Source: an uncultured Actinomycetes bacterium (GTDB lineage Bacteria; Actinomycetota; Actinomycetes; Nanopelagicales; Nanopelagicaceae). Taken from it: a stretch of 16,474 nt of DNA. The stretch lies in contig CAIXPV010000046.1 in the NCBI GenBank assembly GCA_903921405.1, positions 1 to 16,474 on the forward strand. The letters run 5' to 3'. Shown here in pieces: positions 6,952 to 14,289 of this stretch. Each line of letters opens with the position of its first letter. Position 1 is the first letter of the stretch. Under the pieces are notes generated by a model, which worked only from the letters and a program-made list of their open reading frames with translations, was not told the origin of the DNA and made no database searches. Made by a program: the position numbers and the translations under genes.

Positions 6952-7721
6952 TGCGCTGCCCCCAAGAGTAAATTGGCAGAGACATCATCATGTGTCACGT
7001 CAGCGATAAGCACTGTCACATTATCGGGGGCACCATTTATATATGTAGCATCTATAAGAGACTTGATAGCGGCGTCTTTATCGCCAGTTTTAAGCAGTGT
7101 TTTAATCTCTTTTTCATTTAGGACACCAGATAACCCATCACTGCACAACAGATAGCGATCGCCTTCTTTAGCCTCATAGACCTGCAAAACAGGAACAACA
7201 CTTCCATCCCCCATAAGAGCTTGGGTTAGTACCGAACGTTGTGGATGTTCTAACGCCTCAACTGCAGAGATTGCACCTTGGTCAAGAAGTCCTTGCACTA
7301 CGGTGTGGTCATTGCTTAATTGCTCCAAAGTATTAGCTCGCAAACGGTAACAACGCGAATCACCTACATGTAAAAGCGCTATGTCATTGCCGTGTATTAA
7401 TAGTGCTGTAAGTGTTGTACCCATTCCGCGCAATTGAGGCTCTTCTTGCACATAGTCACTGATGTTTGAATCAATAGTGTGTAAAGAGTTTAGTAATAAA
7501 TCTTCAATCGAATCTGAATCTATTGTGGAATCTGTAAGCATGGCAGCCATTGAGTGCAATGTTTTTATTGCAATTGTCGATGCAATCTCACCAGCTGCAT
7601 GACCGCCCATACCATCGGCAACCGCGATTAAGCGAGCAGTAACCAGCGCGGAGTCTTCATTGCCGCTGCGGACCAAGCCAAGGGCCGAGCGTGCGCTGGT
7701 ATCAAAATTTAAGGCGGGCAT
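6948..7721 (-). CDS. pstP: PP2C-family Ser/Thr protein phosphatase PstP
   Basis: A 257-aa PPM/PP2C metal-dependent phosphatase, expected to reverse PknB phosphorylation. The fold runs from SGNEDSA (residues 19-25), through ADGMGGHAAGE with Asp36-Gly37 as metal ligands, GMGTTLTALL, HVGDSRCYRLR and LLCSDGLSGVL (Asp195), to GAPDNVTVLIA (Asp233-Asn234). The protein consists only of the catalytic domain. Mycobacterial PstP is about 514 aa, with a transmembrane segment and extracellular tail that are missing here, so this enzyme is predicted to be cytosolic. Its TGA overlaps the pknB ATG by four bases (translational coupling). The FHA, RodA, PbpA and PknA genes that usually share this cluster in Actinobacteria are absent; the next gene upstream is divergent. 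Confidence 0.96.
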   Translation of the reverse strand: MPALNFDTSARSALGLVRSGNEDSALVTARLIAVADGMGGHAAGEIASTIAIKTLHSMAAMLTDSTIDSDSIEDLLLNSLHTIDSNISDYVQEEPQLRGMGTTLTALLIHGNDIALLHVGDSRCYRLRANTLEQLSNDHTVVQGLLDQGAISAVEALEHPQRSVLTQALMGDGSVVPVLQVYEAKEGDRYLLCSDGLSGVLNEKEIKTLLKTGDKDAAIKSLIDATYINGAPDNVTVLIADVTHDDVSANLLLGAAQ

Positions 7722-7743
7722 AATGGATAAGCCTAACCCCTGT

Positions 7744-7749
7744 TAATCT
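7744..7749 (+). promoter_or_regulatory. Candidate -10 element for the glycerophosphodiesterase operon
   Basis: TAATCT matches the TANNNT core and ends six bases before the ATG at 7756, fitting a leaderless start of the operon that runs through pheA, serS and the HAD gene. It lies in a 34-bp gap shared with the divergent pstP gene. On the other strand a TAGGCT (7735-7730) could serve pstP. No clear -35 is seen. Confidence 0.3.
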
Positions 7750-7755
7750 TTAATC

Positions 7756-8433
7756 ATGAAGATTTACGCCCATCGCGGAGCTTCCATTGATTTCCCAGAG
7801 ATGACCATGCGTGCCTACAAAGGTGCTGTGGACGTTGGAGCCGATGGCTTTGAATGTGATGTTCGGGTTACAAAAGATAATCAGCTGGTTTTATGGCATG
7901 ACGCCGACATGAAAAGAGTTGCTGGATATTCAGGACGAATCGCGGAGATGGATTTCCTTGAGATACAACGGCACTACCCAGAAGCGATACTTTTAGAAGA
8001 CCTGCTTGAGCTTGCACGAGAAAATAATAAAGAGCTTGCAATCGAGACTAAACATCCAGTCCCATCAGCAAGTGCAGTTGAAAAGAGAGTTTTAGCTCTT
8101 ATTGCCGAAGAAGAGCCGGCGGCAGATATTTTTATGATGTCTTTCTCTTGGTTAGCAATTGAAAATATTCGAAGAATCAACCCGCAGCAAAGAACTGTGG
8201 CCTTGTTGGAAGATCGGTTTTATACACCAATGCTCAGATTTACATCAGCGCCATTTTTAGGTCCAAGCGTGCAGTTATTGAGATCAAAGCCTGAGTTGAC
8301 CCATGATCAGCGCAAACTCTTTGTATGGACCGTTGATGACGCAGATGACATGCGTTTTTGTTCAGATAATGGCGTTGAAGTGCTTATTACAAATAATCCG
8401 TCATTTGCACGCAAGGTGCTCGGGTATCATTAG
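7756..8433 (+). CDS. Glycerophosphodiester phosphodiesterase (UgpQ/GlpQ family)
   Basis: A 225-aa cytoplasmic GDPD-family TIM barrel, with no signal peptide. Family enzymes hydrolyse deacylated phospholipids such as glycerophosphocholine to sn-glycerol-3-phosphate and an alcohol. Motifs are IYAHRGA (His6, Arg7), PEMT (Glu15; the usual Asn of the PENT motif is Met), GFECDVRVTKD (Glu33, Asp35), LVLWHD (His48, Asp49) and AIETKHP (Glu97, Lys99). The C-terminal segment VWTVDDADDM followed by GVEVLITNNP is typical. The ATG at 7756 sits directly at the HRGA motif. It begins an operon, with pheA three bases downstream. Substrate is not determinable; a role in phospholipid turnover or phosphate scavenging is inference. 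Confidence 0.93.
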   Translation: MKIYAHRGASIDFPEMTMRAYKGAVDVGADGFECDVRVTKDNQLVLWHDADMKRVAGYSGRIAEMDFLEIQRHYPEAILLEDLLELARENNKELAIETKHPVPSASAVEKRVLALIAEEEPAADIFMMSFSWLAIENIRRINPQQRTVALLEDRFYTPMLRFTSAPFLGPSVQLLRSKPELTHDQRKLFVWTVDDADDMRFCSDNGVEVLITNNPSFARKVLGYH

Positions 8434-8436
8434 CAA

Positions 8437-9267
8437 GTGAGTACATATGCATATTTAGGCCCAAAGGGTACATTTACCGAAGCGGCGCTCAAAAAGATCA
8501 CTTCGTCAAATGATTCTTTAATCCCTTATGCCAACGTTACGGCGGCCCTTGATGCTGTGCGAGTTGGTAAGGCCCACTTTGCGCTAGTACCAATTGAAAA
8601 CTCTGTCGAAGGAGTTGTTGCGCGCACTCTTGATGAACTAGCAACTGGGACGCCACTATCTATTGTTGGTGAAGTTACATTGCCCGTCTCTTTTGCATTA
8701 ATGGTAAAACAAGATGGCCTTGATATTCGACGTATTGCTACTCACCCACATGCTGAAGCCCAATGTCGGGCATATATTGCTTTGAACTATCCAGATGCAG
8801 AATTAATTGCTACCGCATCAACTGCTGCAGCTGCCGAGGCGATTGGACGCGGCGAGTTTGATGCCGCTATCGCAGCCCCTGTTGCCGCTGCGCATTACGG
8901 TCTTCGCGTCATTGCCGACAATATTGGAGACATCGTCGGTGCAATAACTAGATTCGTCCTAGTTTCAAAGCCAACAACATCTCCTAAGGCAACAGGTTTT
9001 GATCGCACATCATTAGCCGTCTTTATTGGAATCGATCACGCAGGCGCGCTTCTAGATATTTTGACTGAGTTTGCAAAGCGCGACGTTAACTTAACTTTTA
9101 TTCAAAGCCGCCCAACCGGATTAGAGCTTGGCCATTACCATTTTATTATCGACGCAGAAGGCCATGTAAATGATGCTGCTGTAAAGGAGACAATCGAAGC
9201 GTTGCGGGCTATCTGTGAAGATATTCGTTTCCTAGGTTCATACCCCCGCGAAAAGGCTCCTAAATGA
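8437..9267 (+). CDS. pheA: Prephenate dehydratase
   Basis: A 276-aa monofunctional prephenate dehydratase, converting prephenate to phenylpyruvate in phenylalanine synthesis. The catalytic PDT domain covers about residues 3-176. It includes YLGPKGTFTEAAL, FALVPIENSVEG and the active-site TRF triplet (171-173) in GAITRFVLV. An ACT regulatory domain follows at about 190-270, with GALL (203-206) and QSRP (223-226) in place of the GALV/ESRP motifs that bind phenylalanine. There is no chorismate mutase domain. The start is GTG at 8437, three bases after the previous stop; it aligns with the start of actinobacterial PheA (MxxYAYLGP). The TGA overlaps the serS ATG (ATGA). Confidence 0.96.
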   Translation: MSTYAYLGPKGTFTEAALKKITSSNDSLIPYANVTAALDAVRVGKAHFALVPIENSVEGVVARTLDELATGTPLSIVGEVTLPVSFALMVKQDGLDIRRIATHPHAEAQCRAYIALNYPDAELIATASTAAAAEAIGRGEFDAAIAAPVAAAHYGLRVIADNIGDIVGAITRFVLVSKPTTSPKATGFDRTSLAVFIGIDHAGALLDILTEFAKRDVNLTFIQSRPTGLELGHYHFIIDAEGHVNDAAVKETIEALRAICEDIRFLGSYPREKAPK

Positions 9268-10523
9268 TCGACATTAAATTCTTACGTGAGAACCCAGATG
9301 TAGTTCGTGCCTCACAAAAAGGCAGAGGCGAAGATCCCTCAATCGTGGATCAAGTCTTAGTTGCAGATGAAGCTCGACGAATTGCTCTCAATGAGTTTGA
9401 GGTTTTGCGCGCAGAACAAAACACTTTATCAAAATCAGTAGGTGCTGCAAAAGGTGACGATAAGAGCGCGCTACTTGAGAACGCTAAGGCCTTAGCTAAT
9501 GCGGTAAAAGAGGCTGATAACAAGAGAACAGAGCTTGAAGAAGCGACAAAAAACTTAGTTATGCAACTCTCTAACGTTTTAGATCCGGCAGCACCAATTG
9601 GAAAAGAAGAAGATTTCGTAGTTATTGAACATGTTGGGACGCCTCGTACATTTGATTTCGAAGCTAAAGATCATGTCGAGCTCGGCAAACTATTAGGTGC
9701 AATTGATACAGAGCGCGGAGCTAAAGTCGCAGGATCACGTTCATATTATTTAACTGGTTCTGGTGCGATGTTGGAGTTCGCTCTAGTCAACTATGCAATC
9801 GCTTCGGCGCTTAAAGCTGGTTTTACGCCAGTGATTCCACCCGTATTGGTAAATCCTCCAGCCATGGAGGGAACGGGATTTTTAGGACAAGCTGCAGAAA
9901 ATGTTTATCACCTTGAAAAAGATGATGTCTATTTAGTGGGAACAAGTGAAGTTCCACTTGCGGCTTATCACATGGATGAAGTGTTGCCGGTAGAAAAACT
10001 TCCGCTGCGATACGCCGGATACTCATCATGTTTTCGCCGAGAAGCCGGTACTTATGGCAAGGACACACGCGGAATTATTCGAGTTCATCAATTCGACAAA
10101 GTTGAAATGTTTTCTTTCTGCCACCCTGATCAAGCACAAGAAGAGCACAAACGTTTATTAGGGTGGGAAAAGGATTTCCTTAATGCAATGGAGATTCCAT
10201 ATCGCGTCATTGATGTGGCATCAGGGGATTTGGGATCAAGTGCTAATCGAAAGTTCGATATCGAAGCTTGGATACCCACACAAAATGCCTATAGAGAAGT
10301 AACTAGTACGTCTAACTGCACAGAGTTTCAGGCCCGGCGCTTAAATATTCGTTACAAAGATGCCGATGGTACAAAGGCAGTGGCAACACTTAATGGAACT
10401 TTGGTTGCAATCCCACGAATGATTGTTGCGATTCTAGAAAACCATCAGAATGCCGATGGAAGCGTCAATATTCCAAAAGCGTTGCAACCATTTCTTGGCA
10501 AAGAACGATTTGAGTTGGTGTGA
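9264..10523 (+). CDS. serS: Seryl-tRNA synthetase
   Basis: A 419-aa class II aminoacyl-tRNA synthetase that charges tRNA-Ser. The N-terminal domain starts MIDIKFLRENPDVV. It contains the charged antiparallel coiled-coil arm at about residues 28-100 that holds the long variable arm of tRNA-Ser. Motif 2 is YSSCFRREAG at residues 253-262, followed by KDTRGIIRVHQF. Motif 3 is near residues 349-360 (TSNCTEFQARR), with the GTLVAIPRMIVAILEN end. Length is normal. The ATG overlaps the pheA stop, and the stop overlaps the next gene's GTG (GTGA), so translation is probably coupled. A tRNA-Ser gene lies about 860 bp downstream of its stop. Confidence 0.98.
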   Translation: MIDIKFLRENPDVVRASQKGRGEDPSIVDQVLVADEARRIALNEFEVLRAEQNTLSKSVGAAKGDDKSALLENAKALANAVKEADNKRTELEEATKNLVMQLSNVLDPAAPIGKEEDFVVIEHVGTPRTFDFEAKDHVELGKLLGAIDTERGAKVAGSRSYYLTGSGAMLEFALVNYAIASALKAGFTPVIPPVLVNPPAMEGTGFLGQAAENVYHLEKDDVYLVGTSEVPLAAYHMDEVLPVEKLPLRYAGYSSCFRREAGTYGKDTRGIIRVHQFDKVEMFSFCHPDQAQEEHKRLLGWEKDFLNAMEIPYRVIDVASGDLGSSANRKFDIEAWIPTQNAYREVTSTSNCTEFQARRLNIRYKDADGTKAVATLNGTLVAIPRMIVAILENHQNADGSVNIPKALQPFLGKERFELV

Positions 10524-11332
10524 GTAAGCGCCCAAAACTTATCGCGACCGATTTAGATGGAACAATCGTTAGGCACGATGGAAGCATTTCTGCACGCACG
10601 GTAGAGGCATTTACTAAAGCACATGAATTAGGAATTCATATTTTCTTTGTAACAGGTAGGCCACCACGTTGGATGCATGAAATCAGAGACACCTTCGGTT
10701 TTGGTGAAGCAATCTGCGGCAATGGCGCCATGCTATATAACTTGCAAGAAAGTAAAGTTACCGAAGAGTGGATGCTGTCAGGTGAACAACAGATTGAAGT
10801 TGCGCAAAGATTACGCAAAGCGATACCACCAATCTCTTTTGCAATTGAATCCCATGATTACTATCACCGCGAAAAGATTTATGTACCGCGCTGGGATATT
10901 GGTTTAGATAACATTGGCGTTGAGAAGATTGAAGATGCCGTGCGAGGCCCTGCATTTAAAATGTTAGCTCGCTGTAGCGACGGGGAGTTCACTTCAGATC
11001 AAATGCTAGAGATCGCACTAGTTGAATTAGATGGATTAGCAACAGTGACGCATTCGAATGCGAATGAATCCTTATTGGAAATATCTGCATTAGGTGTTTC
11101 AAAGGGAATGACGCTTGCTAAAGTTGCATCACGTTTATCGATTGATGCACACGATTGTGTTTCTTTTGGCGATAATCCAAATGATTTTTCGATGCTTTCG
11201 TGGTGTGGTCGTTCCTACGCCATGGCCGATGGCCACCCAGATGGAGTCAACTTTGCAACATCGATAGCCCGTCCCATTAAAGAGGATGGCGTCGCGATCG
11301 TTATTGAAGAGTTGCTGCAACTACCTGCTTAG
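10520..11332 (+). CDS. Cof-type HAD-IIB family phosphatase
   Basis: A 270-aa HAD-superfamily hydrolase of the Cof/YbiV subgroup. Motif I is IATDLDGT, with nucleophile Asp11 and acid/base Asp13. Motif II is FFVTGRP (Thr45). The conserved lysine of motif III is likely Lys195 in GVSKGMTL, and motif IV is FGDNPND (Asp218, Asp222). A C2 cap domain lies between motifs II and III, at about residues 80-185. Such enzymes dephosphorylate sugar phosphates, nucleotides or cofactors; the substrate cannot be told. The GTG start at 10520 overlaps the serS stop. As I recall, a HAD gene behind pheA-serS is also found in Streptomyces, which argues for a retained operon rather than chance. Confidence 0.92.
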   Translation: MSKRPKLIATDLDGTIVRHDGSISARTVEAFTKAHELGIHIFFVTGRPPRWMHEIRDTFGFGEAICGNGAMLYNLQESKVTEEWMLSGEQQIEVAQRLRKAIPPISFAIESHDYYHREKIYVPRWDIGLDNIGVEKIEDAVRGPAFKMLARCSDGEFTSDQMLEIALVELDGLATVTHSNANESLLEISALGVSKGMTLAKVASRLSIDAHDCVSFGDNPNDFSMLSWCGRSYAMADGHPDGVNFATSIARPIKEDGVAIVIEELLQLPA

Positions 11333-11382
11333 AGCATTGGCCGATTTTCGGCTTCAGAGATATGTAAGGTACCCTCTCCCAC

Positions 11383-11468
11383 GGAGGGCTCGCATAGCGG
11401 CCGAGTGCACCGGTCTTGAAAACCGGCAAACGAAAGTTTCGTGGGTTCAAATCCCACGCCCTCCGCCA
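11383..11468 (+). tRNA. tRNA-Ser (anticodon TGA), CCA encoded
   Basis: A type II tRNA with a long variable arm. The acceptor stem is GGAGGGC/GCCCTCC, the anticodon stem CCGGT/ACCGG holds loop CTTGAAA (anticodon TGA), the variable arm is built on CGAAA/TTTCG, and the T-arm is GTGGG/CCCAC with loop TTCAAAT. The discriminator is G (11465), as for serine. Bases 11466-11468 are CCA, so the 3' end is gene-encoded, unlike the Ile and Ala tRNAs here. It reads UCA and, by wobble, UCG codons. Confidence 0.96.
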
Positions 11469-11515
11469 TTTTTCTCACGGTGTGGTTTAGTTCATAGCCA
11501 TTAATCGCGAAGATG

Positions 11516-11585
11516 CCTAGCCTGTTTTTCCCTCGAAGAGGACACTATCCCCTAGTGATTTACCACTTTTAGTACAGGTTAGGGG
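11516..11585 (+). promoter_or_regulatory. Possible structured leader of the sdh operon
   Basis: CCTAGCCTG (11516-11524) can pair with CAGGTTAGG (11575-11583) as nine base pairs including one G-U, reaching into the Shine-Dalgarno of sdhC. Alternatively CCCCTA (11549-11554) can pair with TAGGGG (11580-11585), masking the whole Shine-Dalgarno. A small AGTG/CACT hairpin (11554-11567) lies inside. No known riboswitch is recognised. Whether the structures form is inference. Confidence 0.25.
11581..11585 (+). promoter_or_regulatory. Ribosome binding site of sdhC
   Basis: AGGGG lies six bases upstream of ATG 11592, one of the few clear Shine-Dalgarno sequences in the window, and supports this start. 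Confidence 0.75.
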
Positions 11586-11591
11586 CTTGCA

Positions 11592-12395
11592 ATGTCAGGT
11601 GTCTTTTCACCAACACGAGCAAAGATCAAGGAACGGACGCTTCGTACCGATAAATGGTGGCTTCAGCCAGCGATAACTTTCGGTGTTCTATTTTCCTTCA
11701 TTATCTATGCAACGTTTCGAGCATTTGAAAATAAATACTATTTTTCAGAGCCACTGATCTCACCATTCTATTCACCATGTCTTTCGACGTCGTGCGAACC
11801 GGGATCTGCACTTTCCTTCTTTGGTCAACCCTTTAACAATAAGTACTTTGGAATTGGAATTTCACCAGCGCTATTCATTTTGATTTTCCCTCTTGGCTTC
11901 CGCATGACGTGTTACTACTACCGCAAAGCGTATTACCGTGCATTTTGGTTATCACCACCTGCCTGTGCAGTTGCCGAACCGCACACTAAATACACTGGCG
12001 AAACTCGCGCACCGCTAATTTTGCAAAACAGCCACCGCTGGTTTTTTTATGCAGGATTAATCTTCAATGTAATTTTAACGTGGGATGCAATCTTGGCATT
12101 TAGAAATCCTGACAAAGAGTGGGGACATATGAGCGTAGGAACACTCGTGTTCCTATTTTCAACAACAATGTTGTGGTTCTACTCCCTTTCTTGCCACACA
12201 TGCCGCCACACACTTGGTGGACGATTAAAGCATTTCTCAAAACACCCAGTGCGTTATAAGGCCTGGACTATTGTCTCTGCGTTAAATCATAAGCACCCAA
12301 CTTTTGCATGGATCTCACTCTTCGGAGTTGCTGGTGCAGATATTTATGTCCGCGCGGTTGCATCAGGTGCAATCACTAACTTCTACTTCTTCTAA
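11592..12395 (+). CDS. sdhC: Succinate dehydrogenase membrane anchor, Sdh1/type-F (SdhC)
   Basis: A 267-aa membrane protein with about five transmembrane helices (roughly 26-44, 84-103, 148-170, 178-200, 236-258). It anchors the SdhAB heads and reduces quinone. It is not a classical cytochrome b556 SdhC/D pair. Order and sizes (267-627-253 aa) match the mycobacterial Sdh1 operon, whose single SdhC carries a membrane-embedded Rieske-type [2Fe-2S] cluster. Here the motif SCHTCRHTLGG at about residues 200-210 supplies Cys201, His202, Cys204 and His206 at the end of a helix, a plausible ligand set, though other residues (Cys107, His148) could take part. A loop Cys pair (Cys63, Cys68) may form a disulfide. 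Cluster assignment comes from family knowledge plus the motif, not proven here. Confidence 0.87.
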   Translation: MSGVFSPTRAKIKERTLRTDKWWLQPAITFGVLFSFIIYATFRAFENKYYFSEPLISPFYSPCLSTSCEPGSALSFFGQPFNNKYFGIGISPALFILIFPLGFRMTCYYYRKAYYRAFWLSPPACAVAEPHTKYTGETRAPLILQNSHRWFFYAGLIFNVILTWDAILAFRNPDKEWGHMSVGTLVFLFSTTMLWFYSLSCHTCRHTLGGRLKHFSKHPVRYKAWTIVSALNHKHPTFAWISLFGVAGADIYVRAVASGAITNFYFF

Positions 12396-12398
12396 GGA
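12394..12398 (+). promoter_or_regulatory. Ribosome binding site of sdhA
   Basis: AAGGA starts within the sdhC stop codon and lies seven bases before ATG 12406. It decides the sdhA start: the reading frame is open 34 codons further upstream inside sdhC, but that longer form has no ribosome site and adds sequence foreign to the family. Confidence 0.8.
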
Positions 12399-12405
12399 AA
12401 TCGAT

Positions 12406-14289
12406 ATGACACAGTTAGAGCGCCATTCATACGATGTACTTGTCATAGGTGCAGGCGGAGCTGGTTTGCGTGCTGCAGTTGAAGCTCGCGAGGCCGGACT
12501 TCGCGTTGCAATCATCTGTAAATCACTATTTGGTAAGGCCCACACTGTTATGGCCGAAGGTGGAGCTGCGGCTTCAATGGGTAACGTCAACGATAATGAC
12601 AACTGGATGGTGCACTTTCGCGACACTATGCGCGGGGGCAAATTCCTCAATCATTTCCGCATGGCAGAGCTTCACGCCAAAGAGGCACCGGATCGCATCT
12701 GGGAGCTTGAAGTATGGGGCGCACTCTTTGATCGCACTAAAGAAGGAAAGATTTCACAACGTAACTTCGGTGGCCACGAGTACCCACGCCTTGCACATGT
12801 TGGAGACCGCACCGGCCTGGAACTAATCCGCACAATGCAGCAACGTATCGTTGCATTGCAACAACAAGATGGTCGCGATCATGGTGACATGGAGAGCCAC
12901 ATCAAAGTTTTTGCCGAACTAACTATTACCGATATCTTGAAAGAGAATGGAAAAGTTTCAGGTGCCTATGGTTACTGGCGCGAAACCGGATCAGAAGTTC
13001 TATTTGAAGCCCCTGCAGTAATTATTGCAACAGGTGGAGTTGGCAAGACATTTAAAATTACATCTAACTCATGGGAAGGCACGGGAGATGGTCACGCGCT
13101 TGCCCTTAAAGCCGGAGCAAACTTGGTTGACATGGAGTTCTTGCAGTTCCATCCGACTGGAATGGTATGGCCTCCATCGGTTCGAGGAATTTTAGTTACT
13201 GAATCAGTTCGTGGTGAAGGTGGAGTTCTAACAAACACCGCTGGCGAACGTTTTATGTTCAACTACATTCCAGATGTATTTAAGAAGATGTATGCCGACA
13301 ACGAGGCTGAGGCCGATCGTTGGTATCTAGATCAAGATAACAACCGCCGTCCACCTGAGTTATTACCTCGCGATGAAGTTGCACGCGCGATTAACAGCGA
13401 AGTAAAAGCAGGTCGCGGAACCGAACACGGCGGAGTTTTCTTGGATGTATCAAAGCGTTTGCCAGCTGAAGTTATTAAGAAGCGTCTGCCGTCTATGTGG
13501 CACCAGTTCTATGAACTAGCCGGTGTTGATATTACAAAGGAGCCAATGGAAGTTGGCCCAACATGTCACTATGTAATGGGTGGCGTTGAAGTGGAGCCAG
13601 ATAACGCTGCAGCAATTGGTGTTCCAGGCCTATTTGCTGCCGGTGAAGTCGCCGGTGGAATGCATGGATCTAATCGCTTGGGCGGAAACTCATTAACAGA
13701 TCTATTGGTATTTGGCCGTCGTGCGGGAATAGGCGCGGCTGAATACTTAAAGAACAACGGTAAAAATCCAGTCAGTGAAGCAGCTATTGCCACGGCCGGT
13801 GCCAAGATTCAAGCTCCTTTTGATCGTCAAGGCGGCGAAAACTCATATGCACTTCACGCCGAACTCCAAGAAGTTGCACATAACTTAGTTGGAATCATCC
13901 GCACCGCTAGTGAACTCGAGGATGCAATTACAAAGATTGCAGATATCAGAGTGCGCAGTGCAAATGTTGCCGTTAGTGGTGGACGTAAGTTCAACCCAGG
14001 CTTCCACTTAGCATTTGATCTAGACAATATGTTGTTAGTTGCAGAGTCAACAGCAAAGTCTGCATTGCTTCGTCAAGAGTCTCGTGGTGGACACACTCGT
14101 GATGATTTCCCAGGCATGAACAACAAATGGCGCCAACTCAATCACATCTCATCTTTTGATGGAAAACAAGTAAATGTTCGCGAACAAGCTCTACCGGTTC
14201 TACCCAAAGAACTCTTCGACCTCTTTGATGTTCATGAGTTAGAGAAATACATGACATCTGAGGAAATTGCGAAAGGCGGTTCCAACTAA
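12406..14289 (+). CDS. sdhA: Succinate dehydrogenase flavoprotein subunit
   Basis: A 627-aa flavoprotein that oxidises succinate to fumarate. The Rossmann FAD motif VLVIGAGGAGLRAA is at residues 11-24. The covalent-FAD histidine is His46 in HTVMAEGGAA. Substrate-site segments include LQFHPTGMVWPPSVRG and SVRGEGG. The C-terminal FAD region has CHYVMGGVEV, LFAAGEVAGGMHGSNRLGGNSL and FGRRAG. It is about 40 aa longer than the E. coli enzyme and resembles the mycobacterial Sdh1 flavoprotein in length. The start at 12406 is set by the AAGGA ribosome site and by the position of the FAD motif. The TAA shares one base with the sdhB ATG (TAATG). Confidence 0.97.
   Translation: MTQLERHSYDVLVIGAGGAGLRAAVEAREAGLRVAIICKSLFGKAHTVMAEGGAAASMGNVNDNDNWMVHFRDTMRGGKFLNHFRMAELHAKEAPDRIWELEVWGALFDRTKEGKISQRNFGGHEYPRLAHVGDRTGLELIRTMQQRIVALQQQDGRDHGDMESHIKVFAELTITDILKENGKVSGAYGYWRETGSEVLFEAPAVIIATGGVGKTFKITSNSWEGTGDGHALALKAGANLVDMEFLQFHPTGMVWPPSVRGILVTESVRGEGGVLTNTAGERFMFNYIPDVFKKMYADNEAEADRWYLDQDNNRRPPELLPRDEVARAINSEVKAGRGTEHGGVFLDVSKRLPAEVIKKRLPSMWHQFYELAGVDITKEPMEVGPTCHYVMGGVEVEPDNAAAIGVPGLFAAGEVAGGMHGSNRLGGNSLTDLLVFGRRAGIGAAEYLKNNGKNPVSEAAIATAGAKIQAPFDRQGGENSYALHAELQEVAHNLVGIIRTASELEDAITKIADIRVRSANVAVSGGRKFNPGFHLAFDLDNMLLVAESTAKSALLRQESRGGHTRDDFPGMNNKWRQLNHISSFDGKQVNVREQALPVLPKELFDLFDVHELEKYMTSEEIAKGGSN

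Noticed and set aside
11340..11352. GCCGA-TTT-TCGGC hairpin after the HAD gene as a terminator
   Set aside because: Only five base pairs and no T-run; it may help transcription end but cannot be called a terminator from sequence.
12304..12405. 34-codon N-terminal extension of sdhA
   Set aside because: It lies inside sdhC, lacks a ribosome site and precedes the normal FAD-motif start; ATG 12406 has AAGGA at good spacing.
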